The notes below the pieces were generated by a model. That model searched no databases, had not been told where the DNA came from, and saw nothing but the letters and a program-made list of their open reading frames with translations. A DNA stretch of 25,053 bases, from the NCBI GenBank assembly GCA_007117775.1, contig SKFX01000228.1, forward strand, positions 1 through 25,053. Direction: 5' to 3'. The translations under genes were made by a program, and so were the position numbers. This DNA is from Ilumatobacteraceae bacterium (GTDB lineage: Bacteria > Actinomycetota > Acidimicrobiia > Acidimicrobiales > Ilumatobacteraceae). This document shows positions 8,031-14,915 of the stretch, one piece after another (within the stretch, counting starts at the first letter, position 1; every line of letters begins with the position of its first letter).

Positions 8031-8048
8031 TCAGCGGGAGTTGATGCG

Positions 8049-9731
8049 ATGCCCAAGCATGTGTTCGTGACCGGAGGCGTCGTCTCCTCGCTCGGCAAGG
8101 GTTTGACCGCCTCATCGCTCGGTCGCCTGCTGAAGGCCCGCGGGTTGCGTGTCACGCTGCAGAAGCTCGACCCCTATATCAACGTCGATCCGGGAACCAT
8201 GAACCCCTATGAGCATGGTGAGGTGTTCGTCACTGACGACGGCGGAGAGACGGATCTGGATCTCGGTCACTATGAGCGGTTCATCGACGAGAACCTGTCG
8301 CGCAACTCCAACGCAACCACCGGGTCGATCTATCAGGCGGTGCTCGCGGCCGAGCGCCGTGGCGACTACCTCGGCAAGACCGTTCAGGTGATCCCGCATA
8401 TCACCGATGAGATCAAGCGGAGGATCAGCCGAGTCGCCATCGACGATGTCGATGTCGTCATCACCGAGGTGGGTGGCACCGTCGGTGATATCGAGATCCT
8501 GCCGTTCCTTGAGGCGATCAGGCAGTACCGCAACGACGCAGGCCGCGGCAATGTCTGCTACATCCATGTGACCCTGGTGCCTTTCATCGGCCCGGCGGGG
8601 GAGCAGAAGACCAAGCCCACACAGCATTCGGTCACCGAACTACGCAGTCGCGGAATCCAGCCGGACCTGATCGTCTGCCGCAGCGAGCAGCCGCTGAGTG
8701 AGGAACTCAAGGTCAAGGTCTCGAACATGTGCGATGTCGATGAGCGCGCCGTGGTGAACGCCGCTGATGCGTCCAATATCTATGAACTCCCGCTGATCCT
8801 GCACGATGAGGGACTCGATGCGGTGGTCTGCGATCTGTTGGATCTCGAGACACCTGAACCAGACCTGAGTTCATGGCTCGGACTGGTGCAGCGGGTGGAG
8901 GAGTCGGTCGAGCCGGTACGCGTCGGACTGATCGGCAAATATGTGCAACTCGCCGACGCCTACCTCTCGGTGGTCGAAAGTCTGAAACATGCCGGGTTCC
9001 ACCATCGTGCCGATGTGGTCATCGATTGGATCCAGGCCGAAGATGTCGAGGGTCTGCTGGCGGTCGATCGACTCTCTGAACTCGATGCGATCGTGATCCC
9101 CGGTGGGTTCGGGACACGCGGCTTTGAGGGCAAGATCGCGGCGGCGCGCTATGCCCGCGAGGAGCAGGTGCCGTGCCTGGGGCTATGCCTGGGGCTGCAG
9201 GCCATGACCGTGGAGTTCGCTCGTCACGGTCTCGGTCTCGTCGAGGCGAACTCGACCGAGTTCGATCCGACGACGCGCCATCCGGTCATCGACTTGATGG
9301 TCGATCAACGCGATGTGACCGATCTCGGGGGAACGATGCGCCTCGGTGCCTACTATGCCGTGTTGAGCCCGGGCTCCAAGGTTGCCGAGGCCTACGGTGA
9401 GCCGGTCGTCAGCGAACGCCATCGCCATCGTTACGAGTTCAACTCGGCCTATCGCAAACGGTTCGAGGAGGCCGGATTCGTCTGCAGCGGCACCTCACCG
9501 GATCAGCGGCTCGTCGAGTTCATCGAGCTCGCCGATCATCCCTATTGGGTCGCCACCCAGGCCCATCCCGAGTTCAAGAGCCGCCCCGACCGGCCGCATC
9601 CGCTGTTCCGGGAACTGATCGCAGCGGCGTTGCGGCACCGCCGGACGCGCTCAGGAACTGCGTCGCCAGTGCGTGGGGCGGTTGAGCCGTCCGGTGCGCA
9701 GACATTGGGCGCGGTCGAGACCGTCGACTAG
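8049..9731 (+). CDS. pyrG: CTP synthase
   Basis: Glutamine-dependent CTP synthase, 560 residues, converting UTP to CTP in pyrimidine nucleotide synthesis. The N-terminal amidoligase domain begins KHVFVTGGVVSSLGKGLTAS (P-loop) and continues with LQKLDPYINVDPGTM and EVFVTDDGGETDLDLGHYER. The C-terminal class I glutamine amidotransferase domain has GGFGTRGFEGK, the nucleophile elbow PCLGLCLGLQ with Cys380, and the catalytic AHPEF with His506 and Glu508. GGGAG at 8036-8040 supports ATG 8049. The 25 residues at the C-terminus (TRSGTASPVRGAVEPSGAQ...) look like an unstructured tail. NUDIX and xerD follow closely, as in mycobacteria. Confidence 0.97.
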   Translation: MPKHVFVTGGVVSSLGKGLTASSLGRLLKARGLRVTLQKLDPYINVDPGTMNPYEHGEVFVTDDGGETDLDLGHYERFIDENLSRNSNATTGSIYQAVLAAERRGDYLGKTVQVIPHITDEIKRRISRVAIDDVDVVITEVGGTVGDIEILPFLEAIRQYRNDAGRGNVCYIHVTLVPFIGPAGEQKTKPTQHSVTELRSRGIQPDLIVCRSEQPLSEELKVKVSNMCDVDERAVVNAADASNIYELPLILHDEGLDAVVCDLLDLETPEPDLSSWLGLVQRVEESVEPVRVGLIGKYVQLADAYLSVVESLKHAGFHHRADVVIDWIQAEDVEGLLAVDRLSELDAIVIPGGFGTRGFEGKIAAARYAREEQVPCLGLCLGLQAMTVEFARHGLGLVEANSTEFDPTTRHPVIDLMVDQRDVTDLGGTMRLGAYYAVLSPGSKVAEAYGEPVVSERHRHRYEFNSAYRKRFEEAGFVCSGTSPDQRLVEFIELADHPYWVATQAHPEFKSRPDRPHPLFRELIAAALRHRRTRSGTASPVRGAVEPSGAQTLGAVETVD

Positions 9732-9738
9732 GGCGTCG

Positions 9739-10296
9739 ATGTCGGAGTTCGTGCATCTCGGTGATCAAGAGGTGCACCGCGGCTATCTCTGGTCGGTCGC
9801 CGTCGGGGCATTTCGTTCTCCCGACGGCGTCGAGTTCACCCGCGATATCGTGCGTTCACCGGGTGCGGTTGGCGTCGTGGCATTGCTGTTCGACCCCGAG
9901 GGTCAAGCATCGGTCGTGCTCGTCGAGCAGTACCGTCCCGCCCTCGACACGACCTTGATCGAGATTCCCGCCGGAATGCGCGATGTCGACGGTGAGCCAC
10001 CTGAGGCGACAGCGGCTCGTGAGCTCGCCGAGGAGGCTGGCCTGCGGGCTGGAACACTCAGTCGTCTCGGAGAACTCCATCCGTCGCCCGGTATGACCGA
10101 CTCATCCACGATCATCTATCTCGCCACCGGCTGTGAACCTACCGAGCAAGACCTCCAGGGCCCTGAGGAGGATCATCTCGAGGTGGTGCATCTCCCGTTG
10201 ACCGAGGCGATCTCGATGGTGCTGGACGGTCGTATCACCGACGCCAAATCGGTGATCGGGCTGCTCATGGCGGAGCGCGAACTTGGCCGGAGGTGA
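9739..10296 (+). CDS. NUDIX hydrolase, ADP-ribose pyrophosphatase type
   Basis: About 185 residues from ATG 9739, 7 bases after the pyrG stop; upstream in-frame codons read inside pyrG and give no family sequence. The fold opens with FVHLGDQEVHRGYLWSVAVGAF. The NUDIX box is IPAGMRDVDGEPPEATAARELAEEAGL, of which REL-EE-G is canonical, but the first loop between Gly and Glu is one residue longer than GX5E. The flanking sequence (SVVLVEQYRPALDTTLIEIPAG) is typical of the ADP-ribose pyrophosphatase subfamily, as in M. tuberculosis Rv1700. Likely hydrolyses ADP-ribose or related nucleoside diphosphate compounds in the cytoplasm. Its 3' end overlaps xerD by 14 bases. Confidence 0.92.
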   Translation: MSEFVHLGDQEVHRGYLWSVAVGAFRSPDGVEFTRDIVRSPGAVGVVALLFDPEGQASVVLVEQYRPALDTTLIEIPAGMRDVDGEPPEATAARELAEEAGLRAGTLSRLGELHPSPGMTDSSTIIYLATGCEPTEQDLQGPEEDHLEVVHLPLTEAISMVLDGRITDAKSVIGLLMAERELGRR

Positions 10297-11209
10297 ACTA
10301 CCCCTCGATGTCGAGGAGTTCTTGGCCTGGTTGGCATCTGAACGCGGTCGCTCTGCCAACACTCTGGCGGCGTATCGACGGGACCTGGTCGGGTACTGCG
10401 ATTGGCTGGAGTCGCATGGTCGCGAACCGTTGACCGCCACGGTCGAGGATGTGCGGAATTTCATCGACACCCGTCGTCGCTCATCTTCAGCGCCTGCCTC
10501 AGTGGCCCGTCAGGTGGCCGCGATTCGTATGCTGCACCGCTATCTGGCGACCGAGGAACGCCGTCGCGATGATCCGTCGGTCGATGTGGAGAGCCCTCGT
10601 GTCCCCGCCGGGATCCCAAAGCCGCTGAGCGAGGCAGATATCGATGCGCTGCTCGGCGCAGTGGGTGCCGACGGACCGATTCCGATTCGAGATCGCGCGC
10701 TGCTCGAGTTGCTGTATGCCACCGGGGCGCGTGTATCGGAGGTGGTCGGCCTGTCCATCCCGGATCTCGATCTCGACCAACATCTGGTCCGCTTGTTCGG
10801 CAAGGGTTCCAAGGAGCGCATCGTTCCCTTTGGTGCGGCCGCCAGCCGGGCGCTCGAGGACTGGTTCGGCCCCGGCGGCAGAGCTCTCATGGTTCCTGAC
10901 CAGTGGGCGAGTCGGTCCGATGCCGAGGCGGTGTTCATCAATACGCGCGGCCGTCGGCTCTCACGCCAATCGGTATGGGCGGTTGTGCGAGAGCGTGCCC
11001 GTCAGGCCGGTATCGTCACCGAACTGTCGCCGCATTCGTTGCGTCACTCGTGTGCGACGCATCTGTTGGATCACGGTGCGGATCTGCGCGTCGTCCAAGA
11101 ACTCCTCGGTCATGCCTCGATCTCGACCACGCAGGTGTACACCCGGGTCAGCCAAGAGCGACTCTTGGAGGTCTACCGCACCTCGCACCCGCGAGCGGTG
11201 AGGCGCTGA
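10283..11209 (+). CDS. xerD: Tyrosine recombinase XerD
   Basis: Site-specific recombinase, 308 residues, that with its partner resolves chromosome dimers at dif. The N-terminal SAM-like core-binding domain covers about residues 8-100; the catalytic domain follows. The catalytic set is complete: R150 (ATGARVSEV), K174 (FGKGSKERIV), H251 and R254 (SPHSLRHSCATHLL), H277 (LLGHASISTTQ) and nucleophile Y286 (VYTRVS). Synteny with pyrG and NUDIX points to XerD, not XerC. The best start is TTG 10283, which has GGAG 7 bases before it; no ATG or GTG in frame keeps the N-terminal helix. It overlaps the NUDIX gene by 14 bases and the HD gene by one base (TGATG). Confidence 0.94.
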   Translation: MAGGELPLDVEEFLAWLASERGRSANTLAAYRRDLVGYCDWLESHGREPLTATVEDVRNFIDTRRRSSSAPASVARQVAAIRMLHRYLATEERRRDDPSVDVESPRVPAGIPKPLSEADIDALLGAVGADGPIPIRDRALLELLYATGARVSEVVGLSIPDLDLDQHLVRLFGKGSKERIVPFGAAASRALEDWFGPGGRALMVPDQWASRSDAEAVFINTRGRRLSRQSVWAVVRERARQAGIVTELSPHSLRHSCATHLLDHGADLRVVQELLGHASISTTQVYTRVSQERLLEVYRTSHPRAVRR

Positions 11210-11664
11210 TGGGCATCCGGGCAGATCTGGTCCGGGTCAGCCATCTGGCCCGACGGTTCGTCGGTTCGCTGTCACCTGCTGCGCCGCCGGTACGAGATGA
11301 ACTGTGGGCGGAGTCATGGATGATCCCGGCCGAGGTGGCGCTCTGGCGCAAGATGGCCAATCATGACCGGCGGCATTCCATTGCCGTCGCGCGCCGATTC
11401 AATGCCTCGGTCGACGATCGTGAGCTGATGGCGGGAGCGTTGCTCCATGATGTGGGAAAGGTCGACAGCGCGCTGTCGGTGCCCGGTCGGGTCACCGCCA
11501 CACTGGTCGGGGCCCGCACCGATCGATTCAGCCGCTACCTCGACCATGAGCGCATCGGCGCCGAGATGCTGAGTGAGGCCGGATCCGCTGTGTCGACGAT
11601 CGAGCTGGTGGCTGGTCGCGGCAGGTACGCAACAGTGTTGCGTGACTGCGATGATGCGCGCTGA
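11209..11664 (+). CDS. Small HD-domain protein
   Basis: A 151-residue protein with an HD metal-dependent phosphohydrolase-like core. ATG 11209 shares a base with the xerD stop (TGATG). Metal-ligand candidates are H52/H56 (ANHDRRHSIAVARRF) and the H80-D81 pair in GALLHDVGKVDS. The N-terminal SHLARRFVGSLSP and WRKMANHDRRHS are a familiar pattern of short actinobacterial HD proteins next to xerD or trpS, but no substrate is known to me. It ends at 11664, 11 bases from the convergent trpS stop. The C-terminal part (RYATVLRDCDDAR) is short, so the protein is compact. Cytoplasmic. Confidence 0.85.
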   Translation: MGIRADLVRVSHLARRFVGSLSPAAPPVRDELWAESWMIPAEVALWRKMANHDRRHSIAVARRFNASVDDRELMAGALLHDVGKVDSALSVPGRVTATLVGARTDRFSRYLDHERIGAEMLSEAGSAVSTIELVAGRGRYATVLRDCDDAR

Positions 11665-11683
11665 GCAACCCGTGGTCAGCGCG
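11657..11683. terminator. Possible bidirectional terminator between HD gene and trpS
   Basis: CGCGCTGA (11657-11664) and TCAGCGCG (11676-11683) form an 8-bp perfect GC-rich stem with an 11-base loop. The arms contain the stop codons of the two convergent genes. No T-tract follows, which is common for actinobacterial terminators. The symmetric position supports termination from both sides, but this is inference. Confidence 0.45.
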
Positions 11684-12665
11684 GTGGCAACAAACCGATG
11701 GCTGCGTAGGCGCGATCCAGGGTGGTAGTTGCCACCCGGCGGGCTTTGTCGGCACCGATTGTCAACAGGCGGCTCAATTCACCCCGGTCGTCCAGTAGTT
11801 CGCGGTAGCGTTCTTGGATCGGTGCGAGCGTCTCGATCACCGCATGACCGCAGTCGGATTTCAGCGGCCCGTACTGCTCGTAGCGACCGGCCAGGTCGCT
11901 CGGGGCCTCACCGGTGCAGGCGCTCAGGATTTCGAGCAGGTTGCTGACACCGGGCTTGTGTTCTGGGTCATAGACCACCAACGATTCGGAGTCGGTGACG
12001 GCACGCTTGAACTTCTTCGCGACCATGTCCGCCGTATCGGTCATGAGGATGCAGCCGGCCAGCGTCGTTGCGGATTTGGACATCTTCGAGGTCGGTTCCT
12101 GCAGGTCCATCACCCGTGCGCCCGCCGGTGGGGTGACAGCGCGCGGCACCACGAAGGTCTCGCCGAAGCGATGGTTGAAGCGCAGGGCGATATCGCGGGT
12201 GATTTCGATGTGTTGGCGCTGATCGTCGCCGACGGGGACCTCTTCGGCGTCGTACAACAAGATGTCGGCGGCCTGCAGTGCCGGGTAGGTGAAGAGTCCC
12301 GCAGAGATGAAGTCCTGTTCGCGCCGGGCTGACTTGTCTTTGAATTGCGTCATTCGTGACAGCTCGCCGAATGACACGGTGCACTCCATGACCCAGCTCA
12401 GCTGGCTGTGCTCTGGGACATGGCTCTGGACGAAGACCGTGGCACGGTCGGGATCGAGACCGACGGCGAAGAGCATCGCCGCGAGCCTCAATGTGTCATC
12501 GCCGATCACTCCGGGGGAGTCGACCACGGTCAGGGCATGGAGGTCGACGATGCCATGGAAGGCGTCGGCACGGTCCTGGCCGGAGACCCAGTTGCGCAAG
12601 GCGCCGAGATAGTTCCCGAGGTGAACCTCGCCGGTGGGTTGGATACAGGAAAGGACACGTGTCAC
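11676..12665 (-). CDS. trpS: Tryptophanyl-tRNA synthetase
   Basis: Class I aminoacyl-tRNA synthetase that charges tRNA(Trp), 329 residues. The N-terminus VLSCIQPTGEVHLGNYLGAL carries the HIGH-type signature (PTGEVHLGN), and EPTSKMSKSA is the KMSKS loop. The tail DKARRVATTTLDRAYAAIGLLPPR is typical. The start is GTG at 12665; upstream in-frame codons to 12767 would overlap scpA on the other strand and lack family similarity. The ribosome binding site is not clear. It is an inverted single gene between xerD-HD and scpA, sharing a 62-base divergent region with scpA. That region has no space for a T-box leader. Confidence 0.96.
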   Translation of the reverse strand: MTRVLSCIQPTGEVHLGNYLGALRNWVSGQDRADAFHGIVDLHALTVVDSPGVIGDDTLRLAAMLFAVGLDPDRATVFVQSHVPEHSQLSWVMECTVSFGELSRMTQFKDKSARREQDFISAGLFTYPALQAADILLYDAEEVPVGDDQRQHIEITRDIALRFNHRFGETFVVPRAVTPPAGARVMDLQEPTSKMSKSATTLAGCILMTDTADMVAKKFKRAVTDSESLVVYDPEHKPGVSNLLEILSACTGEAPSDLAGRYEQYGPLKSDCGHAVIETLAPIQERYRELLDDRGELSRLLTIGADKARRVATTTLDRAYAAIGLLPPR

Positions 12666-12670
12666 GTCGC

Positions 12671-12685
12671 CCGAGGCTACCTCGG
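12671..12685. promoter_or_regulatory. Small dyad in the trpS/scpA divergent region
   Basis: CCGAGG (12671-12676), CTA, CCTCGG (12680-12685) is a perfect 6-bp inverted repeat with a 3-base loop, just upstream of the trpS start. It could be an operator or a leader hairpin of trpS. Chance occurrence in GC-rich DNA is possible. Confidence 0.3.
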
Positions 12686-12695
12686 TGGCCGCCGG

Positions 12696-12726
12696 TGACC
12701 CCCATGGTTGGCTAGCGTGGGGGACA
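12696..12726 (+). promoter_or_regulatory. Potential hairpin covering the scpA ribosome binding site
   Basis: TGACCCCCATG (12696-12706) can pair with CGTGGGGGACA (12716-12726), with one A-A mismatch and one G-T wobble, loop of 9 bases. The right arm contains GGGGG at 12719-12723, the only plausible ribosome binding site for ATG 12728. If transcribed, the hairpin would hide it. Confidence 0.4.
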
Positions 12727-12727
12727 G

Positions 12728-13504
12728 ATGAGCATCGACGTCCAAACCCCTGCGTACAGCGGACCATTCGACCTGCTGTTGCAGTTGATCCTGAAAGAAC
12801 AGGTCGATATCTACGAGGTTGACCTCGCGGTCATCGTGGATCGGTACCTCGTCGAGATCGAGCGTATGCAGGGCCTCGATCTGGAGGTCGCGACCCAGTT
12901 CCTCCTGATCGCCGCGACATTGGTCGAACTCAAGGCTCGTCGTCTGCTGCCCGGTGAACGCGATGTCGATCTCGATGAGGAACTGGCGCTGTTCGAAGAA
13001 CGCGATCTGCTCTTGGCGCGCCTGCTCGAGTGCAAGACCTTCAAAGACGTCGCCGGGGTCTTCTCCCAGTTGGCCCAGGATTCCGATCGCTGTTTCGCGC
13101 GCATCGCCGGGCCCGATGAACGCTTCGACGGTCTTGCGCCGGACCTGTTGGCCGGCGTGACGCCTGAGCGCATCATGGCGGCTGCGATCCGTGCCCTGAC
13201 GCCGGTGCCCGAACCGGTGGTGGATCTATACCATGTGGCGCCGATCCGCCATACCGTCGCCGACGCAGTGCTGGAACTGGTCGACGAATTGGCGCGTAGC
13301 GGTCCGATCAGCTTCCGTCGGCTGACATCGGGGATCGTTGATCGCATCGAGGTGATCGTTCGCTTCCTGGCGGTGTTGGAGTTGTTCAAACAGGGCTATG
13401 TGGACGTCACGCAGGCAGGCCGATTCGGGGAGATCGCGATCGAATGGATCGGACCCGATCATCTGACCACCGAGGAGATCCAGGTCGATATCTATGAGGG
13501 CTGA
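12728..13504 (+). CDS. scpA: Segregation and condensation protein ScpA
   Basis: Kleisin subunit of the SMC-ScpAB condensin, 258 residues. The N-terminal SMC-neck-binding part reads YSGPFDLLLQLILKEQVDIY and continues EVDLAVIVDRYLVEIERM; ATQFLLIAATLVELKARRLLP is the second conserved block. The middle is acidic and Leu-rich (DLDEELALFEERDLLLARLL). The C-terminal winged helix is recognisable in RIEVIVRFLAVLELFKQGYVDV and FGEIAIEWIG. ATG 12728 follows GGGGG by 4 bases. It abuts scpB directly (TGA then ATG), as expected for stoichiometric partners. Confidence 0.95.
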   Translation: MSIDVQTPAYSGPFDLLLQLILKEQVDIYEVDLAVIVDRYLVEIERMQGLDLEVATQFLLIAATLVELKARRLLPGERDVDLDEELALFEERDLLLARLLECKTFKDVAGVFSQLAQDSDRCFARIAGPDERFDGLAPDLLAGVTPERIMAAAIRALTPVPEPVVDLYHVAPIRHTVADAVLELVDELARSGPISFRRLTSGIVDRIEVIVRFLAVLELFKQGYVDVTQAGRFGEIAIEWIGPDHLTTEEIQVDIYEG

Positions 13505-14119
13505 ATGGAACTGAACCACGACCCCACACCTCAGGCGGACTCCGCTGAATCCAAGCGCGTCCTCGAGGCGGTGATCATGGTCGCCACCCAACCGGTGCCG
13601 CCAGAACTGCTGGCGCAACTACTCGAGCGTCCGGTCACCGATATCGAGGCATGGTGTGACGAGTTGGCCGAGGCCTATGACGAGTCAGGCCATGGCTTCG
13701 AACTGGTCCGCGTCGCCGGCGGCTACCGCTATCAGTCCCGTGGTGATCTGGTGTCCTATGTCGAACGCTTCGTCCTGAGCGAACAGCGCTCGCGTCTGTC
13801 GGGAGCGGCGCTCGAGACCTTGGCGATCGTGGCGTACAAACAGCCGATCTCACGGGCGCAGATCGCCTCGATCCGCGGGGTGGACCCAGATGGGGTGCTG
13901 CGGACCCTGGTGGCGCGCGGTTATGTCGATGAGGTCGGCAGAGATGATGGGCCGGGACAGGCGATCCTGTTCGGGACCACCCCGCTGTTCTTGGAGAAAC
14001 TCGGTCTCGACTCGGTCGCAGATCTGCCGCCGATCGCCGAGTTCATTCCCGATGCGACCGTGGTGGAGACGCTCGAGAAGGGTCTGAGCATCTCACCACA
14101 CGATGATGTCGGAACCTGA
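13505..14119 (+). CDS. scpB: Segregation and condensation protein ScpB
   Basis: Dimeric winged-helix partner of ScpA in the SMC complex, 204 residues. Family blocks: ESKRVLEAVIMVATQPVPPE at the N-terminus, then GFELVRVAGGYRYQSRGDL, the very conserved LSGAALETLAIVAYKQPISR, AQIASIRGVDPDGVLRTLVARGYV, and YGTTPLFLEKLGL-like LFGTTPLFLEKLGLDSVADLP. Starts at ATG 13505 immediately after the scpA stop. It overlaps the rluB start by 17 bases, so translation of all three is probably coupled. Confidence 0.95.
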   Translation: MELNHDPTPQADSAESKRVLEAVIMVATQPVPPELLAQLLERPVTDIEAWCDELAEAYDESGHGFELVRVAGGYRYQSRGDLVSYVERFVLSEQRSRLSGAALETLAIVAYKQPISRAQIASIRGVDPDGVLRTLVARGYVDEVGRDDGPGQAILFGTTPLFLEKLGLDSVADLPPIAEFIPDATVVETLEKGLSISPHDDVGT

Positions 14120-14915
14120 ACCGCCGCTGTGGGAGCAGCAGTGGGAACAACACCGCTCACTTCCCCAGGGAGAGCGCCTGCAGAAGGTCTTGGCGTCGGT
14201 CGGCCTCGGCAGCCGGCGCAGCTGTGAGGACCTGATCGAGGCCGGTCGGGTCACGGTCAATGGCGAGATCGCGGTCCTCGGACGGCGCGTGGATCCCAAC
14301 CATGACCAGATTGCCGTCGACAACGTTCCGATCGGTGTCCGGCCCGGCCTGGTGCACTATCTGTTGAACAAACCCGCTGGAGTGATCACCGCCTCGAGTG
14401 ACCCCCATGGTCGTCGCACCGTACTGGATCTGGTGCCCGAGTCACCGCGTGTGTTCGCTGTCGGCCGTCTCGATCTCGATACCGAGGGGCTGCTGGTCGT
14501 GACCAATGATGGAGACCTCGCGCAACATATTGCCCATCCGCGCCATGGGGTCGACAAGGAGTATCTGGCCGAGGTGGACGCAGGGCCGGTCTCAGCCGGT
14601 GCGTTGCGTCGCCTCCGCGAAGGTGTTGAGCTCGATGACGGACCCACGGCACCGGCGAGGGTGTCGCAGCCTGAACCGGGCATCCTGCGCCTCGTGATCC
14701 ATGAGGGCCGCAACCGCCAGGTCCGCCGCATGTGCGAGGTGGTGGGGCACCCGGTGCTGCGGCTGGTGCGGACCCGGATCGGCCCGATCACAGATCGGTC
14801 CCTCGCGCCCGGTCACTGGCGTCAACTGGACCCAGCCGAGGTGCTGGCGCTGGCGCGCGCCGTGCGCAGCGAATCCGGCAACCCGGCCGATGACCGTTAC
14901 GATCAGTCGCCGTGA
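14103..14915 (+). CDS. rluB: Pseudouridine synthase, RluB/RsuA family
   Basis: rRNA pseudouridine synthase of the RsuA/RluB/E/F group, 270 residues. An N-terminal S4 domain (about residues 25-72: LQKVLASVGLGSRRSCEDLI) binds RNA. The catalytic domain begins YLLNKPAGVITASSDPHGR, with catalytic Asp124 in VGRLDLDTEGLLVVTNDG, then KEYLAEV and IHEGRNRQVRRMCEVVGHPV. The residue-level 23S or 16S target cannot be told from sequence; synteny with scpAB as in M. tuberculosis Rv1711 supports the RluB label. Two ATGs at 14103 and 14106 are possible. The first 20 residues (MMSEPEPPLWEQQWEQ) form an extra acidic extension. Confidence 0.93.
   Translation: MMSEPEPPLWEQQWEQHRSLPQGERLQKVLASVGLGSRRSCEDLIEAGRVTVNGEIAVLGRRVDPNHDQIAVDNVPIGVRPGLVHYLLNKPAGVITASSDPHGRRTVLDLVPESPRVFAVGRLDLDTEGLLVVTNDGDLAQHIAHPRHGVDKEYLAEVDAGPVSAGALRRLREGVELDDGPTAPARVSQPEPGILRLVIHEGRNRQVRRMCEVVGHPVLRLVRTRIGPITDRSLAPGHWRQLDPAEVLALARAVRSESGNPADDRYDQSP

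Noticed and set aside
12666..12727. T-box riboswitch for trpS
   Set aside because: The whole divergent region is 62 bases, too short for a T-box leader, and no specifier loop or T-box motif is present.
12666..12767. N-terminal extension of trpS by 34 codons
   Set aside because: It would run over the scpA start on the other strand and adds residues unlike TrpRS. GTG 12665 gives the standard length.
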